From NCBI GenBank assembly GCA_965205905.1, contig CBDBHZ010000001.1:124001-188000 (forward strand): a stretch of DNA of 64,000 nucleotides, in the 5' to 3' direction. The notes beneath the pieces were generated by a model. That model worked only from the letters and a program-made list of their open reading frames with translations. It ran no database searches and was not told the DNA's origin. Each line of letters starts with the position of its first letter. Within the stretch, counting starts at the first letter, position 1. Positions 18,269 through 27,343 of this stretch are shown here, one piece after another. Both the position numbers and the translations under genes were made by a program. This stretch comes from JAHZMA01 sp965205905 (lineage in GTDB: Bacteria > Pseudomonadota > Alphaproteobacteria > JABAAW01 > JAHZMA01).

Positions 18269-20560
18269 ATGAACATATTTTTGAAGCGCATCACTGTTAT
18301 CATCAGCATCATAATGATGACATTGCTAACCTTACCCAGCCATGCTGCCGTATCAGTTACCAAAGGCAAAACCGAGATACCCGACGGTAATGCCATCTCC
18401 GCAGGTGATATCACCGTTAAAAACAACAAACTCGCATTTGCGATTGCCGTAGAATCCGCACCGCCTTGGGGGGTTGCGCGTGGCAGTATTGTTGATATTG
18501 CAACCATTACCAACGGCAAGATGAGTATAGATAGAGTCGCCTATGCCGATTTTATTCCTAATAGCTGGTCTAGTTGGCCCACCACATATCAGCAGGTTGA
18601 AATCACCAAAGATACGCCAGAAGAAGCGATTATTACCAGTGTTAGAGATTTTGGCGATGTAACAATTCGCACGGTCTATTCTCTGAAAGCGGATTCTGAT
18701 ATTATTAGTGCCACAACAACCATGACCAATGAGGGCGCGGATTTACCAGAATTAGTATCAGGCTTTACCCTATGGCCCGATGGTGGTTATAAATTTGCGA
18801 TACCCGGCTATGCGGGCGTGAAAGAAACCAAAGTGGAAAACGCGATGGCAGATAGATTCGTCGCCTATGACCGCGAATGGAGCATTGCTCTACACGCGCC
18901 ATATTTCACCGAAGTTAAATATGGCTCACGCGATTTATACATGCAACATAGTTTGAAAAAAGGCGAATCCAGAAGTTTTGAAGGCCATTATCAAGTGAAT
19001 GATAGCGGAGACATTTCGGGTGTGGTTCAGGCTGAAATTAAGCGTAAAAACCTAGATTATGGCACATTATCGGGCGATGTTAAAGATAACCGCAAAAAAG
19101 CAGTCAGCGCGCCAGCAATCATTATCAGCAAAGATGGCGTCCCCTATATTTGGGTGATTGGTGAAAAAGGCAAATACAGCATCGACCTTCCTGTTGGTGA
19201 TTATGAAGCCTATGCAACATCGGGCGGTTATTCCAATAGCAAGACTCAAAAAATCAGCATTGCCAAAGGCAAGGTAACAGATGTTGGCTTTAAGGGGCTT
19301 GGTGCTTCGGGCAAGCTGAGCATTACTGTTACGGATAAAAACACCAAACTGCCATTAGATGCTAAAATCCAAATTGAAGAAGGCAATAGCCCACTGATTG
19401 AGTTTCTTGGCGCAAAAACTTTCTATACCGAGATAGAGCCAGTCGGCACTGGCACATTTAATCTGGCGCCCGGTAGCTATAAGCTGAAAATATCGCATGG
19501 CGATAATTTCTTAGCCCCCGCCGCGCTGATTGATGTAAAAATAGCCTCTGGCAAAACCAAAAAGCTGAAAAGCACGGTTGATGTGGCAAGCTATCCAACA
19601 AAACAAGGTTGGTATTCGGGCGATTTGCATCATCATGCTGATGTGCTAGAAGGCACAACACCCGCAGAATATGTTGTGCGCTCACAATTAGCGGCAGGTT
19701 TAAGCGTTACCTTTATCAGTGACCATGATTCAACAAAGAATTTTGCTGAAATCAAGATGCTATCTGATAAACGAAATGTTACCTTCATTCCATCGATTGA
19801 ATTATCACCATCTTGGGGACATTTTAATCCGTTTCCACTTGATTTAGATGCCAAGCTTACCATCGATCCCGGTGTAGATGACGTGCATATAATTCTTGAA
19901 TATGCCAATAGTGTTGGGGCGATGGCGATTGCAGCAAATCACCCTTATATCCCCTATGGTTATTTAACAACGCTGACTAACAATACCGCACCCGGTGGCT
20001 TAAACCCAGCGTTTGACTTTTTAGAATTGAACAAAAAGCCAGACGATAAAACGGTTAAAAAAGCGCATGATTTATGGAGTAAGGGCTTGAAATATTATTA
20101 TACGGCAGGGTCTGATGCCCATGATGTGTGGAACGATGTAACAGGTGTGGCGCGGATGTATGTGCATAGCGCTGATGGTGGCAAACCAACGCCTGAAAGC
20201 TTTACCCAAGCGATGAAAGATGGTCATGCTTACGCATCATTCGGGCCACTGATTTATCCTAAAAATGTCATGTTTGGCGATACGCTACGCACCTATGATG
20301 GTGGCAAGAAAAAAGTGATAAGCTTTGATTTGGTAGCGGTGAATGGTTTAAAATCAGCAAAGTTGATTAGTGAGTCTGGCGTTGTTAAAGAAATTGCGCT
20401 AAAGGGCAATACAGGCAGTGTTGATTTTGAAGTTCCTAATATCGGCGGCTGGATTGCGTTAGAGATAGTCGATAGCCAAGATAAAAAGGCGCTTTCAAAT
20501 CCGATATGGTTGGAGAAAGTAACATTAGAACACCTGACAACAAGTGCGAAAACTGAATAA
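18269..20560 (+). CDS. Secreted PHP-domain metal-dependent hydrolase (CehA/McbA-like)
   Basis: The 763-residue protein starts with a signal peptide (hydrophobic to about residue 24, then SHAAVS). The N-terminal two thirds look like beta-rich domains, including a carboxypeptidase-regulatory-like region (residues ~265-345). The C-terminal third is a PHP-type metallohydrolase: GDLHHHAD near residue 452, FISDHDST near 485, then ANHPYIPYG and AGSDAHDVW supply metal-binding His and Asp. CehA/McbA-type proteins include carbamate and phosphoester hydrolases; the substrate cannot be told here. AAGAGAGAGAG precedes the ATG. Confidence 0.8.
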   Translation: MNIFLKRITVIISIIMMTLLTLPSHAAVSVTKGKTEIPDGNAISAGDITVKNNKLAFAIAVESAPPWGVARGSIVDIATITNGKMSIDRVAYADFIPNSWSSWPTTYQQVEITKDTPEEAIITSVRDFGDVTIRTVYSLKADSDIISATTTMTNEGADLPELVSGFTLWPDGGYKFAIPGYAGVKETKVENAMADRFVAYDREWSIALHAPYFTEVKYGSRDLYMQHSLKKGESRSFEGHYQVNDSGDISGVVQAEIKRKNLDYGTLSGDVKDNRKKAVSAPAIIISKDGVPYIWVIGEKGKYSIDLPVGDYEAYATSGGYSNSKTQKISIAKGKVTDVGFKGLGASGKLSITVTDKNTKLPLDAKIQIEEGNSPLIEFLGAKTFYTEIEPVGTGTFNLAPGSYKLKISHGDNFLAPAALIDVKIASGKTKKLKSTVDVASYPTKQGWYSGDLHHHADVLEGTTPAEYVVRSQLAAGLSVTFISDHDSTKNFAEIKMLSDKRNVTFIPSIELSPSWGHFNPFPLDLDAKLTIDPGVDDVHIILEYANSVGAMAIAANHPYIPYGYLTTLTNNTAPGGLNPAFDFLELNKKPDDKTVKKAHDLWSKGLKYYYTAGSDAHDVWNDVTGVARMYVHSADGGKPTPESFTQAMKDGHAYASFGPLIYPKNVMFGDTLRTYDGGKKKVISFDLVAVNGLKSAKLISESGVVKEIALKGNTGSVDFEVPNIGGWIALEIVDSQDKKALSNPIWLEKVTLEHLTTSAKTE

Positions 20561-20637
20561 AAACACCTTGCATCTTTCAACATATTGATGCTATGGTTAA
20601 TGTCAACATAATCTATTAAAAAACAAAGGAGATAGAG

Positions 20638-21585
20638 ATGACACATAAATTACAAAAAACTGGTAAGATACTGGCTTTGGTGGCGTTGTTCACCGCAGGT
20701 ACTATCGGCAATGCGATGGCAAAATGCGAACGCGTGGTATTTGCTGATGTTGGCTGGACTGATATTACCGCAACAACCGCAACCGCATCGGTGATTTTAG
20801 AAGCCTTAGGCTATAAAACCGATACCAAAGTATTGAGCGTTCCCGTTACCTATAAAGGCATGGATAATGGCGATATTGATGTTTTCTTAGGCAATTGGAT
20901 GCCCACAATGGAAGCTGATATTGCACCTTACCGCGAAAAAGGCACAGTTAAATCATACGGCCCTAATTTGCGCGGTGCAAAATACACATTGGCAGTGCCA
21001 AAACACACTTATGATAAAGGGCTTAAAACCTTTGCTGATATTGCCAAATTCAAAAAATCACTTGATGGCAAAATCTACGGTATTGAACCCGGCAATGATG
21101 GCAACCGTCTGATTCAAAGCATGATTGATGGCGATAATTTCAAACTTAAAGGCTTTAAGGTAGTTGAATCATCCGAACAAGGCATGTTGGCACAAGTGGC
21201 GCGCGCTGTGAAACGCAAGCAAGATGTTGTGTTTTTAGGTTGGGAACCACATCCGATGAACAGCAATTTTGAGCTTGTCTATTTAGAAGGTGGCGATGAT
21301 TTCTTCGGTCCTAATTTGGGCGGTGCAGAAGTCTTCACCAATACCCGCAAAGATTTTGTGAAAGATTGCCAGAATGCGGGTAAATTTATCACAAATATTA
21401 AATTCACGCTTTTGATGGAAAACCAAATTATGGGTTATATTCTTAATGATGGTATGGATTCCGATAAGGCCGCTCTCAAATGGCTGAAAGCTAATCCTGA
21501 TAGCATCAAGCCATGGCTTAAAAATGTGAAAAGTCAAAAAGGCAAAGACGGCTACGCAACTGTTAAGAAAAATCTAGGGCTGTAG
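20638..21585 (+). CDS. choX: Choline/glycine-betaine ABC transporter periplasmic binding protein (ChoX-like)
   Basis: The 315-residue protein has a signal peptide cleaved near residue 29 (NAMAKC). The mature start CERVVFADVGWTDITATTA, then DVFLGNWMPTME and EPGNDGNRLIQSM are typical of choline and betaine binding proteins of the type II fold, with the aromatic residues used for quaternary amines. AAAGGAG stands eight bases upstream. A permease and ATPase follow directly, so this is the first gene of a complete uptake operon. Confidence 0.9.
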   Translation: MTHKLQKTGKILALVALFTAGTIGNAMAKCERVVFADVGWTDITATTATASVILEALGYKTDTKVLSVPVTYKGMDNGDIDVFLGNWMPTMEADIAPYREKGTVKSYGPNLRGAKYTLAVPKHTYDKGLKTFADIAKFKKSLDGKIYGIEPGNDGNRLIQSMIDGDNFKLKGFKVVESSEQGMLAQVARAVKRKQDVVFLGWEPHPMNSNFELVYLEGGDDFFGPNLGGAEVFTNTRKDFVKDCQNAGKFITNIKFTLLMENQIMGYILNDGMDSDKAALKWLKANPDSIKPWLKNVKSQKGKDGYATVKKNLGL

Positions 21586-21604
21586 TAACAGCATCTTAAA
21601 TATT

Positions 21605-22507
21605 ATGGAGTGGTTAGTAAATCATAAATTGCCCATCGGTAAATGGATGGATAAATTGGTTGATTGGCTAACCACTTATATGAGTTGGTTTTTTGATGGC
21701 ATTGCGTTTGCGATGCAAATTATCATCAACGCCCTGATATGGCTGTTACAAACGCCGCACCCTTTTATCATCATTGCGATTTTCGCGTTACTGGCATATT
21801 TGCTACAAAATTCCTTAAAATTGACATTGGCGGTGATACTCTCATGCCTGCTGATTATCAATTTTGACCTATGGTACGAAACCACCGAAACCTTAGTGCT
21901 GGTGATTTCTTCTGCCTTTATTTGCATGGGCTTTGGCGTGCCGTTAGGAATTATCTGCGCCCGCAAACCAAAATTTTACACATTCTTGCGCCCTGTTTTA
22001 GATTTAATGCAAACCATTCCTACCTTCGTCTATCTTATCCCCGCCCTGATTTTATTCGGATTAGGCGCGGTGCCGGGCTTATTCGCGACTGTGATTTTTG
22101 CGATACCATCACCCATTCGCCTCACTTATTTGGGCATATCCTCAACCCCCACAAGTCTGATAGAAGCAGGCGAAGTATTCGGCGCAACCAAAAAACAACT
22201 TCTGTGGAAAGTGCAAATCCCTTACGCCATGCCACAAATTAAAGCGGGGCTAACGCAAACCATCATGCTCTCATTATCGATGGTGGTGATTGCCGCGTTG
22301 GTGGGCGCAGATGGCTTGGGCGTTACCACATTGCGTGCCTTAAATCAGGTGAATATCGCCAAAGGTTTCGAGGTTGGCATTGCGATTGTGCTGGTGGCAA
22401 TCATGCTAGACCGCGTGTTAAACCGTAGCGAAAATGCGGTGATTAAACCCAATCCGTTGCTGGTAAAATGCCGAGACTTAATCCAAAAAATGCGCGGTGT
22501 ATCATGA
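21605..22507 (+). CDS. choW: Choline/glycine-betaine ABC transporter permease (ChoW-like)
   Basis: The 300-residue membrane protein shows the binding-protein-dependent permease signature late in the sequence (EAGEVFGATKKQLLWKVQIPYAMPQI) and an MQTIPTFVYLIPALILFGLGAVPG segment shared with ProW/ChoW. About seven membrane spans are apparent. It follows the binding protein by 19 bases and its TGA overlaps the ATG of the ATPase gene (ATGA). Confidence 0.9.
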   Translation: MEWLVNHKLPIGKWMDKLVDWLTTYMSWFFDGIAFAMQIIINALIWLLQTPHPFIIIAIFALLAYLLQNSLKLTLAVILSCLLIINFDLWYETTETLVLVISSAFICMGFGVPLGIICARKPKFYTFLRPVLDLMQTIPTFVYLIPALILFGLGAVPGLFATVIFAIPSPIRLTYLGISSTPTSLIEAGEVFGATKKQLLWKVQIPYAMPQIKAGLTQTIMLSLSMVVIAALVGADGLGVTTLRALNQVNIAKGFEVGIAIVLVAIMLDRVLNRSENAVIKPNPLLVKCRDLIQKMRGVS

Positions 22508-23547
22508 CGCAAGCACAGCAATCACAGCCGCTTGTTGACTTCCAAAATGTCTCGGTGATGTTTGGCGATAACCCAATGCCCGCTTTGCAACTTGCCAAAG
22601 ACGGAAAAAATCGCGAACAGATTGCTGAAAAATTTCCGCAAAATACTCTGGGCGTGGTGGATTGCAATCTGCAAGTTCAGCAAGGCGAGATTATGGTGCT
22701 GATGGGGCTTTCGGGCTCTGGCAAAACCACCTTGTTACGCACTGTTAATGGCTTAAACCCGATAACCGATGGCGCGGTGAATATCAAAGATGGCGAGAGT
22801 TACATCAATATTGCGGGCATTAGTGATGAAAAATTACGCTATGTTCGCACCAATCTTGTCAGCAAGGTTTTTCAAAATTTTGCACTCTTACCATGGCGCA
22901 ATGTTGCCGATAATGTAGGGCTAGGGCTTGAAATATCGGGCGTTTCGGTGGCTGAGCGCAACGAACGCGTGCATCAGCAATTAGAGATTGTTGGGCTTTC
23001 GGGCATGGGGCATAAGAAAATTTCGGAATTATCGGGTGGTATGCAACAAAGGGTTGGCTTGGCGCGCGCTTTCACCATGAATGCGCCAATATTGCTAATG
23101 GACGAACCTTTCAGCGCATTAGACCCGCTTATCCGCACCCGTATGCAAGATGAATTGCTGGCTTTTCAGGCGCAGTTGCAATCCACGATTATTTTTGTTA
23201 GCCATGATTTAGATGAGGCAATCCGTATCGGCAGCCGTATCGCTATCATGGAAGGTGGGCGCATCGTGCAATGTGATGCCCCTGTTGATATTTTGCTGAA
23301 GCCTAAAAATCAATATGTCCGTGATTTTGTGGCGCATATCAATCCGCTGAATGTGCTAACTGCCAACGAGCTGATGGTTGCAGGCAAATCTGATAAAGCC
23401 CAGCTAACAATAGCCCATAACACTCCGATGGAGGAAATTATCGCCGCCTTGCTTTCAGGGCATAAGAATATCAATGTCAGCGATGGTGATAAAATCATCG
23501 GCATGATAGATTATGAAAAAATCACCAAAGCATTATCGCGGCGTTAG
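22504..23547 (+). CDS. choV: Choline/glycine-betaine ABC transporter ATP-binding protein (ChoV-like)
   Basis: The product of 347 residues has Walker A GLSGSGKTT near residue 77, the ABC signature LSGGMQQR near 178 and Walker B ILLMDEPFSALDP. A QAC-family N-terminal extension precedes the ATPase domain, and the C-terminal part (after FVAHINPLNVL) looks like a degenerate CBS region. The frame is open from 22468, but ATG 22504 overlaps the choW stop and is the natural start. The TAG stop lies within a TAGTATACGCTAGAATT repeat end. Confidence 0.92.
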   Translation: MTQAQQSQPLVDFQNVSVMFGDNPMPALQLAKDGKNREQIAEKFPQNTLGVVDCNLQVQQGEIMVLMGLSGSGKTTLLRTVNGLNPITDGAVNIKDGESYINIAGISDEKLRYVRTNLVSKVFQNFALLPWRNVADNVGLGLEISGVSVAERNERVHQQLEIVGLSGMGHKKISELSGGMQQRVGLARAFTMNAPILLMDEPFSALDPLIRTRMQDELLAFQAQLQSTIIFVSHDLDEAIRIGSRIAIMEGGRIVQCDAPVDILLKPKNQYVRDFVAHINPLNVLTANELMVAGKSDKAQLTIAHNTPMEEIIAALLSGHKNINVSDGDKIIGMIDYEKITKALSRR

Positions 23548-23965
23548 TATACGCTAGAATTGAGTATCTAGCGACACGCACCTCCGCTAATGTTAAGCAC
23601 AGCGGTGGGGTATGGGTGAGGGTTGCATCATCGCTAGTATTGCACACAGCGGTGGGGGGTGAGGAGTCCTCGATGCAAGTATTGAGTATAGCGGGGGGAT
23701 TATTAAGGCACACACTATCAGAGTATTAAACACAAGCGGGGGTTGTTAAGGGGGCATTCGCAAGGGCGTGGGCTCTGTCCTCACGCCCGAGAAGCGAATT
23801 CGCGCCCCCTTAAATAATAATGTATCACAACACACACCACCATTAATATTGACGAATCTTGAACGCACTCCGCCTATATACTACTCTCCGCATCACCCCT
23901 TTAGAGAATATCACACCGCAATCGCCCCACCTCTCCGCCGTCATTCCCGCGTAGGCGGGAATCCA
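23545..23965. repeat. Dense mosaic palindromic repeat block downstream of choV
   Basis: The block begins at the choV stop with TAGTATACGCTAGAATTG. Four GCGG(T)GGGG flanks preceded by GTATT-type boxes follow, then a full core at 23746-23813 (TTAAGGGGGC ... GCCCCCTTAA) with nested arms ATTCGC/GCGAAT and GGGCGTG/CACGCCC. The last element is ATTCCC-N8-GGGAAT at 23943-23962, the layout of the neisserial dRS3 repeat. The 23548-24041 gap holds no gene I can support. Confidence 0.88.
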
Positions 23966-24041
23966 TAGTCGATTTGCGAGGAGGGAGTGAAAAAACGCGG
24001 GTGGCGGTGTTTATCGATATGTTTGCAACAAAAAGAACATA

Positions 24042-24602
24042 TCAAACTTCATCATAGCCAATCGAATATATTTTTATGCCGTCTTTTTCTTCTATCAATT
24101 TTGTTTTTTGATTTTCAGGAGTCATATGAAAAATATAGCGATATTCAAAATTTTTGACATCTTCTTTTAGAATTTTTTTAACATCCTTTTTGAGCTTATC
24201 ATTATTCGTCGTATTAACTGCGGCGAACATTTCCACTGCAACAAGATTTTCTTTAACACTCTCAATATCAAGCCCTGAATCGGTGGCACGAAACATCTTA
24301 AAACCACCTGCATCGGGATGCTCCTTTAATAAAATTTCAATCGCTTTAAGACCTGTCATATAAGTATAGGATTGATTTAACTGTTCAACAAAATTTAATT
24401 TTTCATTATCTTTACTATCAGCAAATGGACGGTTACCTATCTCTTCGAATTTTAGTTGCTTGAAAATTGTCAGGAGTGATTGGTTGGAATTTCTAATATA
24501 CTCCATTGTTTTCTGAATATTCGCATTAATGTTTTTCAATGTTATTTCAATATCAACTTGATTGGTGATAGTAATCAACGGTTCTTTTTTATTATCTGTC
24601 AT
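24042..24602 (-). CDS. Hypothetical cytoplasmic protein, 186 residues
   Basis: I do not recognise this protein. It is mainly helical and charged (MTDNKKEPLITITNQVD at the start) with no signal peptide or membrane span, and ends with a short beta-like stretch GIKIYSIGYDEV. Of two in-frame ATGs, 24602 is seven bases after AAGGAG and 24608 only one, so 24602 is chosen. It lies between repeat block and lipoprotein gene, both accessory. The good ribosome site and long frame support a real gene. Confidence 0.6.
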   Translation of the reverse strand: MTDNKKEPLITITNQVDIEITLKNINANIQKTMEYIRNSNQSLLTIFKQLKFEEIGNRPFADSKDNEKLNFVEQLNQSYTYMTGLKAIEILLKEHPDAGGFKMFRATDSGLDIESVKENLVAVEMFAAVNTTNNDKLKKDVKKILKEDVKNFEYRYIFHMTPENQKTKLIEEKDGIKIYSIGYDEV

Positions 24603-24674
24603 TTTCATTCTCCTTAATAATAGATTTTGACATATTTATAAAACATTTAGGTTTGGTTTTATCGCCATGATGGT

Positions 24675-25736
24675 TTACTCATCACGCTTTGCACCAAACG
24701 CACCGAAATTATAGTAACCGAGGAACTCAAAAGTGCCACCAAATTCTTCCGCGCCTGCGCCATAAAATCTTGCTTTGGCTATGCCAAAATTAATGGCATC
24801 ATCATAATCTCTAGTGATGAAACCTGATAAGTTATTACTGCTGTTATTATAGGTTAATGTGCCAGTGAAATATTCTGTATCAGTTGAATTATAACGACTC
24901 TCTAACGCAACCTCTCTATCAGTAAAATTAGCAGTGGCTGTTATCGTGAACCCGAAGCTACGAAATTTATTACTATCATCGCTATCTGCCTGATACCCGA
25001 CCCCATGACCACTAAAGCTGACTGTGCCAGTTTTAGGAATATTTGCACCCAATGTTTCATTGCCAATAGAGGCAACCCCAATCCAGCTATGGGTTATTTC
25101 TTTATGATTATCGCTTGATGATTCACTATCATCACTATTCGCATATTCAGAGCCTTGCCAATATTGCCAACTGATAATGGTTTGATATTTCCAACCATTT
25201 GTTTCAGGATTTCTTATTGTAAGATAGGCGCGTATATCATCGATTGCTAATCCGCCAAATATATTATAATAATCAATGGTAACATATTGTTTGTTGAAGC
25301 CTGTTATGTGGGTATCGTGCCATAGTTTCATGGCACTTATTCTGCCATTGTCATAAATCAGCGATATGGTGGGTTTATCGCCCGAATCCCATACATCGCC
25401 ATAATTGCCTAAAATATAGGTTTGTTGCTTACCAATACCGTCAATCGTTACCGTGCCAGTATCGGCAGGCACATCATCGAATGAAGTGAAGTTTATATCT
25501 GTAGGGCGAGCGTCATAATCTATAGGGGAAGCATCATCTATAGGGTTCTTATCATCTGTTGGAGGGGTTTCATCATTTTCAACAAAATTATTGTTACCAG
25601 CGCCTGCATTTACATTGCTTGTATTTTCTGAATGGTCATTCAAACCAATATTAGCACCGTTTGTGCCAACATCCGCCACAACGCTACATGCTGATAATGT
25701 TGCAAGCGTTAAAATTATAAATAGATGCTGTCTCAT
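24675..25736 (-). CDS. TbpB-like surface lipoprotein with one beta-barrel domain
   Basis: The 353-residue product has a lipoprotein signal peptide with lipobox LSAC at residue 17, followed by a low-complexity Asn/Asp-rich tether to about residue 75. The C-terminal part includes KARFYGAGAEEFGGTFEF and a final FGAFGAKRDE, the hallmark ending of the TbpB-type eight-stranded barrel (transferrin-binding-protein-like; many members reach the surface through Slam translocons). The ligand is unknown. It is a single-domain relative of the four-module lipoprotein at 46990. Confidence 0.75.
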   Translation of the reverse strand: MRQHLFIILTLATLSACSVVADVGTNGANIGLNDHSENTSNVNAGAGNNNFVENDETPPTDDKNPIDDASPIDYDARPTDINFTSFDDVPADTGTVTIDGIGKQQTYILGNYGDVWDSGDKPTISLIYDNGRISAMKLWHDTHITGFNKQYVTIDYYNIFGGLAIDDIRAYLTIRNPETNGWKYQTIISWQYWQGSEYANSDDSESSSDNHKEITHSWIGVASIGNETLGANIPKTGTVSFSGHGVGYQADSDDSNKFRSFGFTITATANFTDREVALESRYNSTDTEYFTGTLTYNNSSNNLSGFITRDYDDAINFGIAKARFYGAGAEEFGGTFEFLGYYNFGAFGAKRDE

Positions 25737-25790
25737 TCTTGCCCCTCAATGATAGATATGCCAAACTTGCCGACAGTGAGTGTCGGGTTT

Positions 25791-25898
25791 TGTCAATAAA
25801 TATCCGAAAGATAGATACGCTATTTATTTCCTGTAGGGTATTATATTCCATAGCAAACCCGACTGGGCTTGCTATCTTTCGAATTAAATTTATTGACA
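25791..25898. repeat. Long imperfect inverted repeat (TGTCAATAAAT...CGAAAGATAG)
   Basis: The arms are 25791-25814 (TGTCAATAAATATCCGAAAG...) and 25872-25898 (CTATCTTTCG ... TTTATTGACA), complementary over most of 24 bases with small gaps, around a 57-base centre that itself holds a GCAAACCC/GGGCTTGC hairpin. It begins about 55 bases upstream of the lipoprotein start. It could be a small non-autonomous mobile element or a structured leader; no target duplication is evident. Confidence 0.55.
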
Positions 25899-25932
25899 GT
25901 TTTAGGCTATATGATTCTGATATTTAAGTCAA

Positions 25933-26125
25933 TCATTATTATATGGGGGGCTTTGCGGAGTCGTTTTATAATATCAAGGGGGGTGCGAAACGCGCTTTAT
26001 CGGTCGCGAGGCAGAAGCCCGCTCCCTTGCGCGAACCCCCCTTGATAATCCCCCCGCCTGTGTGTAATACTGTGGAGGAGCAAACCTCACCCCTTAACAA
26101 CCTCCGCTGTGTTTAATACTGGCGA
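25933..26125. repeat. Mosaic palindromic repeat block upstream of the HEPN gene
   Basis: It shows the left module ATATGGGGGGCTTTGCGGAGTCG, a core from ATATCAAGGGGGGTGCG to CCCCCCTTGATA, then two flank modules (CCCCCCGCCTGTGTGTAATACT and CCTCCGCTGTGTTTAATACT). The order and polarity match the blocks at 27004, 46036 and 51105. Confidence 0.85.
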
Positions 26126-26211
26126 TGAGCCCCCCATACCCCTCACCCATATCGCGCTTGACAATTCCCTCGCCATACTTAATACTATCACAGATATTGA
26201 AGGAGAGTGCG

Positions 26212-26937
26212 ATGTTTGATTATGAAGAATTGCAGAAAAAATATGATGATATGTATGCAAAAGATATTGACCTTATTAAAAAAAATAATGTGCTTGAAAA
26301 TTATTTTGAACGAATGCGAAGAGCGTTAAGTTGGCTGAAACGTGCCAAACAAGAAACAGAAGACCGCACTGCCCGTTTTATCTTTTTATGGATAAGTTTC
26401 AATGCCTGTTATGGCAACCATGAAGATTACTTAAACAACAACAGACAAGACAAACAGAGCATGATTGCGTTCTTTTCTAAATTTGACGAAAATAGCAAAG
26501 ATAGGTTGTTAACATTGGTAACAGAAAATATTGATGATGCCGAAAATGATATTAGAAAATTACTCTATAATCCTTATATTGATGCTAGGTTCTGGAAAAT
26601 ATATGAAAAAAACCCTACAACAGCAATAGACACAATCAGCGTTTATTTAGGACTTGAGAATAAAGAGCTTTTTGCCAAAATCAAAGATAAAGAAATTGAG
26701 ATAGAAGAGATATTAGCACAAATATTTTTATGTATTTATTTTCATAGGAATCAATTAATACATGGCTCGGCAACATGGCGCACCACAGATGAGGCAAATT
26801 TTCGGGTGCAGACAAAAAATTGCTGTGCCATTATGTCAAACATGATGCCGATATTTATCAATGCCATGTTAGAACATCCTGATAAAGAAAAATGGGGTGG
26901 CACTGTTTACCCCGTTATGCCTGATACGTATGAATGA
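26212..26937 (+). CDS. HEPN-domain protein (ApeA-like), possible RNase
   Basis: The 241-residue cytoplasmic protein starts at an ATG six bases after AGGAGAG; a longer open frame upstream lies in repeat DNA and is rejected. A WISFNACYGNHE segment (residues ~60-70) and FHRNQLIHGSATW (~177-189) contain R179-x4-H184, the R-x4-6-H catalytic pattern of HEPN ribonucleases, in the RNxxxHG form common in ApeA-like families. HEPN proteins act in toxin-antitoxin and phage-defence settings. No partner gene is adjacent and repeat blocks bracket it. Confidence 0.65.
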   Translation: MFDYEELQKKYDDMYAKDIDLIKKNNVLENYFERMRRALSWLKRAKQETEDRTARFIFLWISFNACYGNHEDYLNNNRQDKQSMIAFFSKFDENSKDRLLTLVTENIDDAENDIRKLLYNPYIDARFWKIYEKNPTTAIDTISVYLGLENKELFAKIKDKEIEIEEILAQIFLCIYFHRNQLIHGSATWRTTDEANFRVQTKNCCAIMSNMMPIFINAMLEHPDKEKWGGTVYPVMPDTYE

Positions 26938-26989
26938 CGGCGGTGAGTAACACAAAGGCGGAGTGAGTTTCAAGATTCGTCAATACCAA

Positions 26990-27343
26990 CATCTAGCGTG
27001 TCTCCATACATTAATATATGGGGGGCTTTGCGGAGTCGTTATATATATCAAGGGGGGGTGCGGTCTGGCTTCTCGATGCGCGCTTGTCAAATTAATGTCC
27101 GTTGGACAATTTGCCAAGCAGACGCCTCTTGCCACTTTCGGTTTGCCCTTGAACCGATGGCGGGCAAACCTCACCCCATACCCCCACCGCTGTGCTTAAT
27201 ACTCAAATCTAGCAAGTCTTGATAATCCCCCCGCTATACTCAATACTTGCATCGAGGACTCCTCACCCCCCACCGCTGTATTCTAACACGGGCGGAGGAG
27301 TGTATCGCGCCATACTCAAAACTAGCGGAGGTGCGTGTTTCAA
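26990..27343. repeat. Mosaic palindromic repeat block with a long core, downstream of the HEPN gene
   Basis: The block has ACATTAATATATGGGGGGCT, then ATATCAAGGGGGGG and a core that is nearly the reverse complement of the one at 17240-17385, including CAATTTGCCAAGCAGACGCC. Three flank modules ending in AATACT-type boxes follow. It ends near the stop codon of the dehydrogenase gene on the other strand. Overlapping open frames here are repeat translations. Confidence 0.85.

Noticed and set aside
23545..23965. A possible CRISPR array, because GCGGGGG boxes recur at short intervals
   Set aside because: The units differ in sequence and orientation, spacing is irregular, modules form long palindromes, and no cas genes are present.
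25739..25927. 62-residue open frame upstream of the TbpB-like gene
   Set aside because: It spans the 25791-25898 inverted repeat, has no ribosome site and no protein-like pattern.
26125..26211. Longer N terminus for the HEPN protein
   Set aside because: The added 29 residues are translated from repeat DNA, and AGGAGAG stands before ATG 26212.
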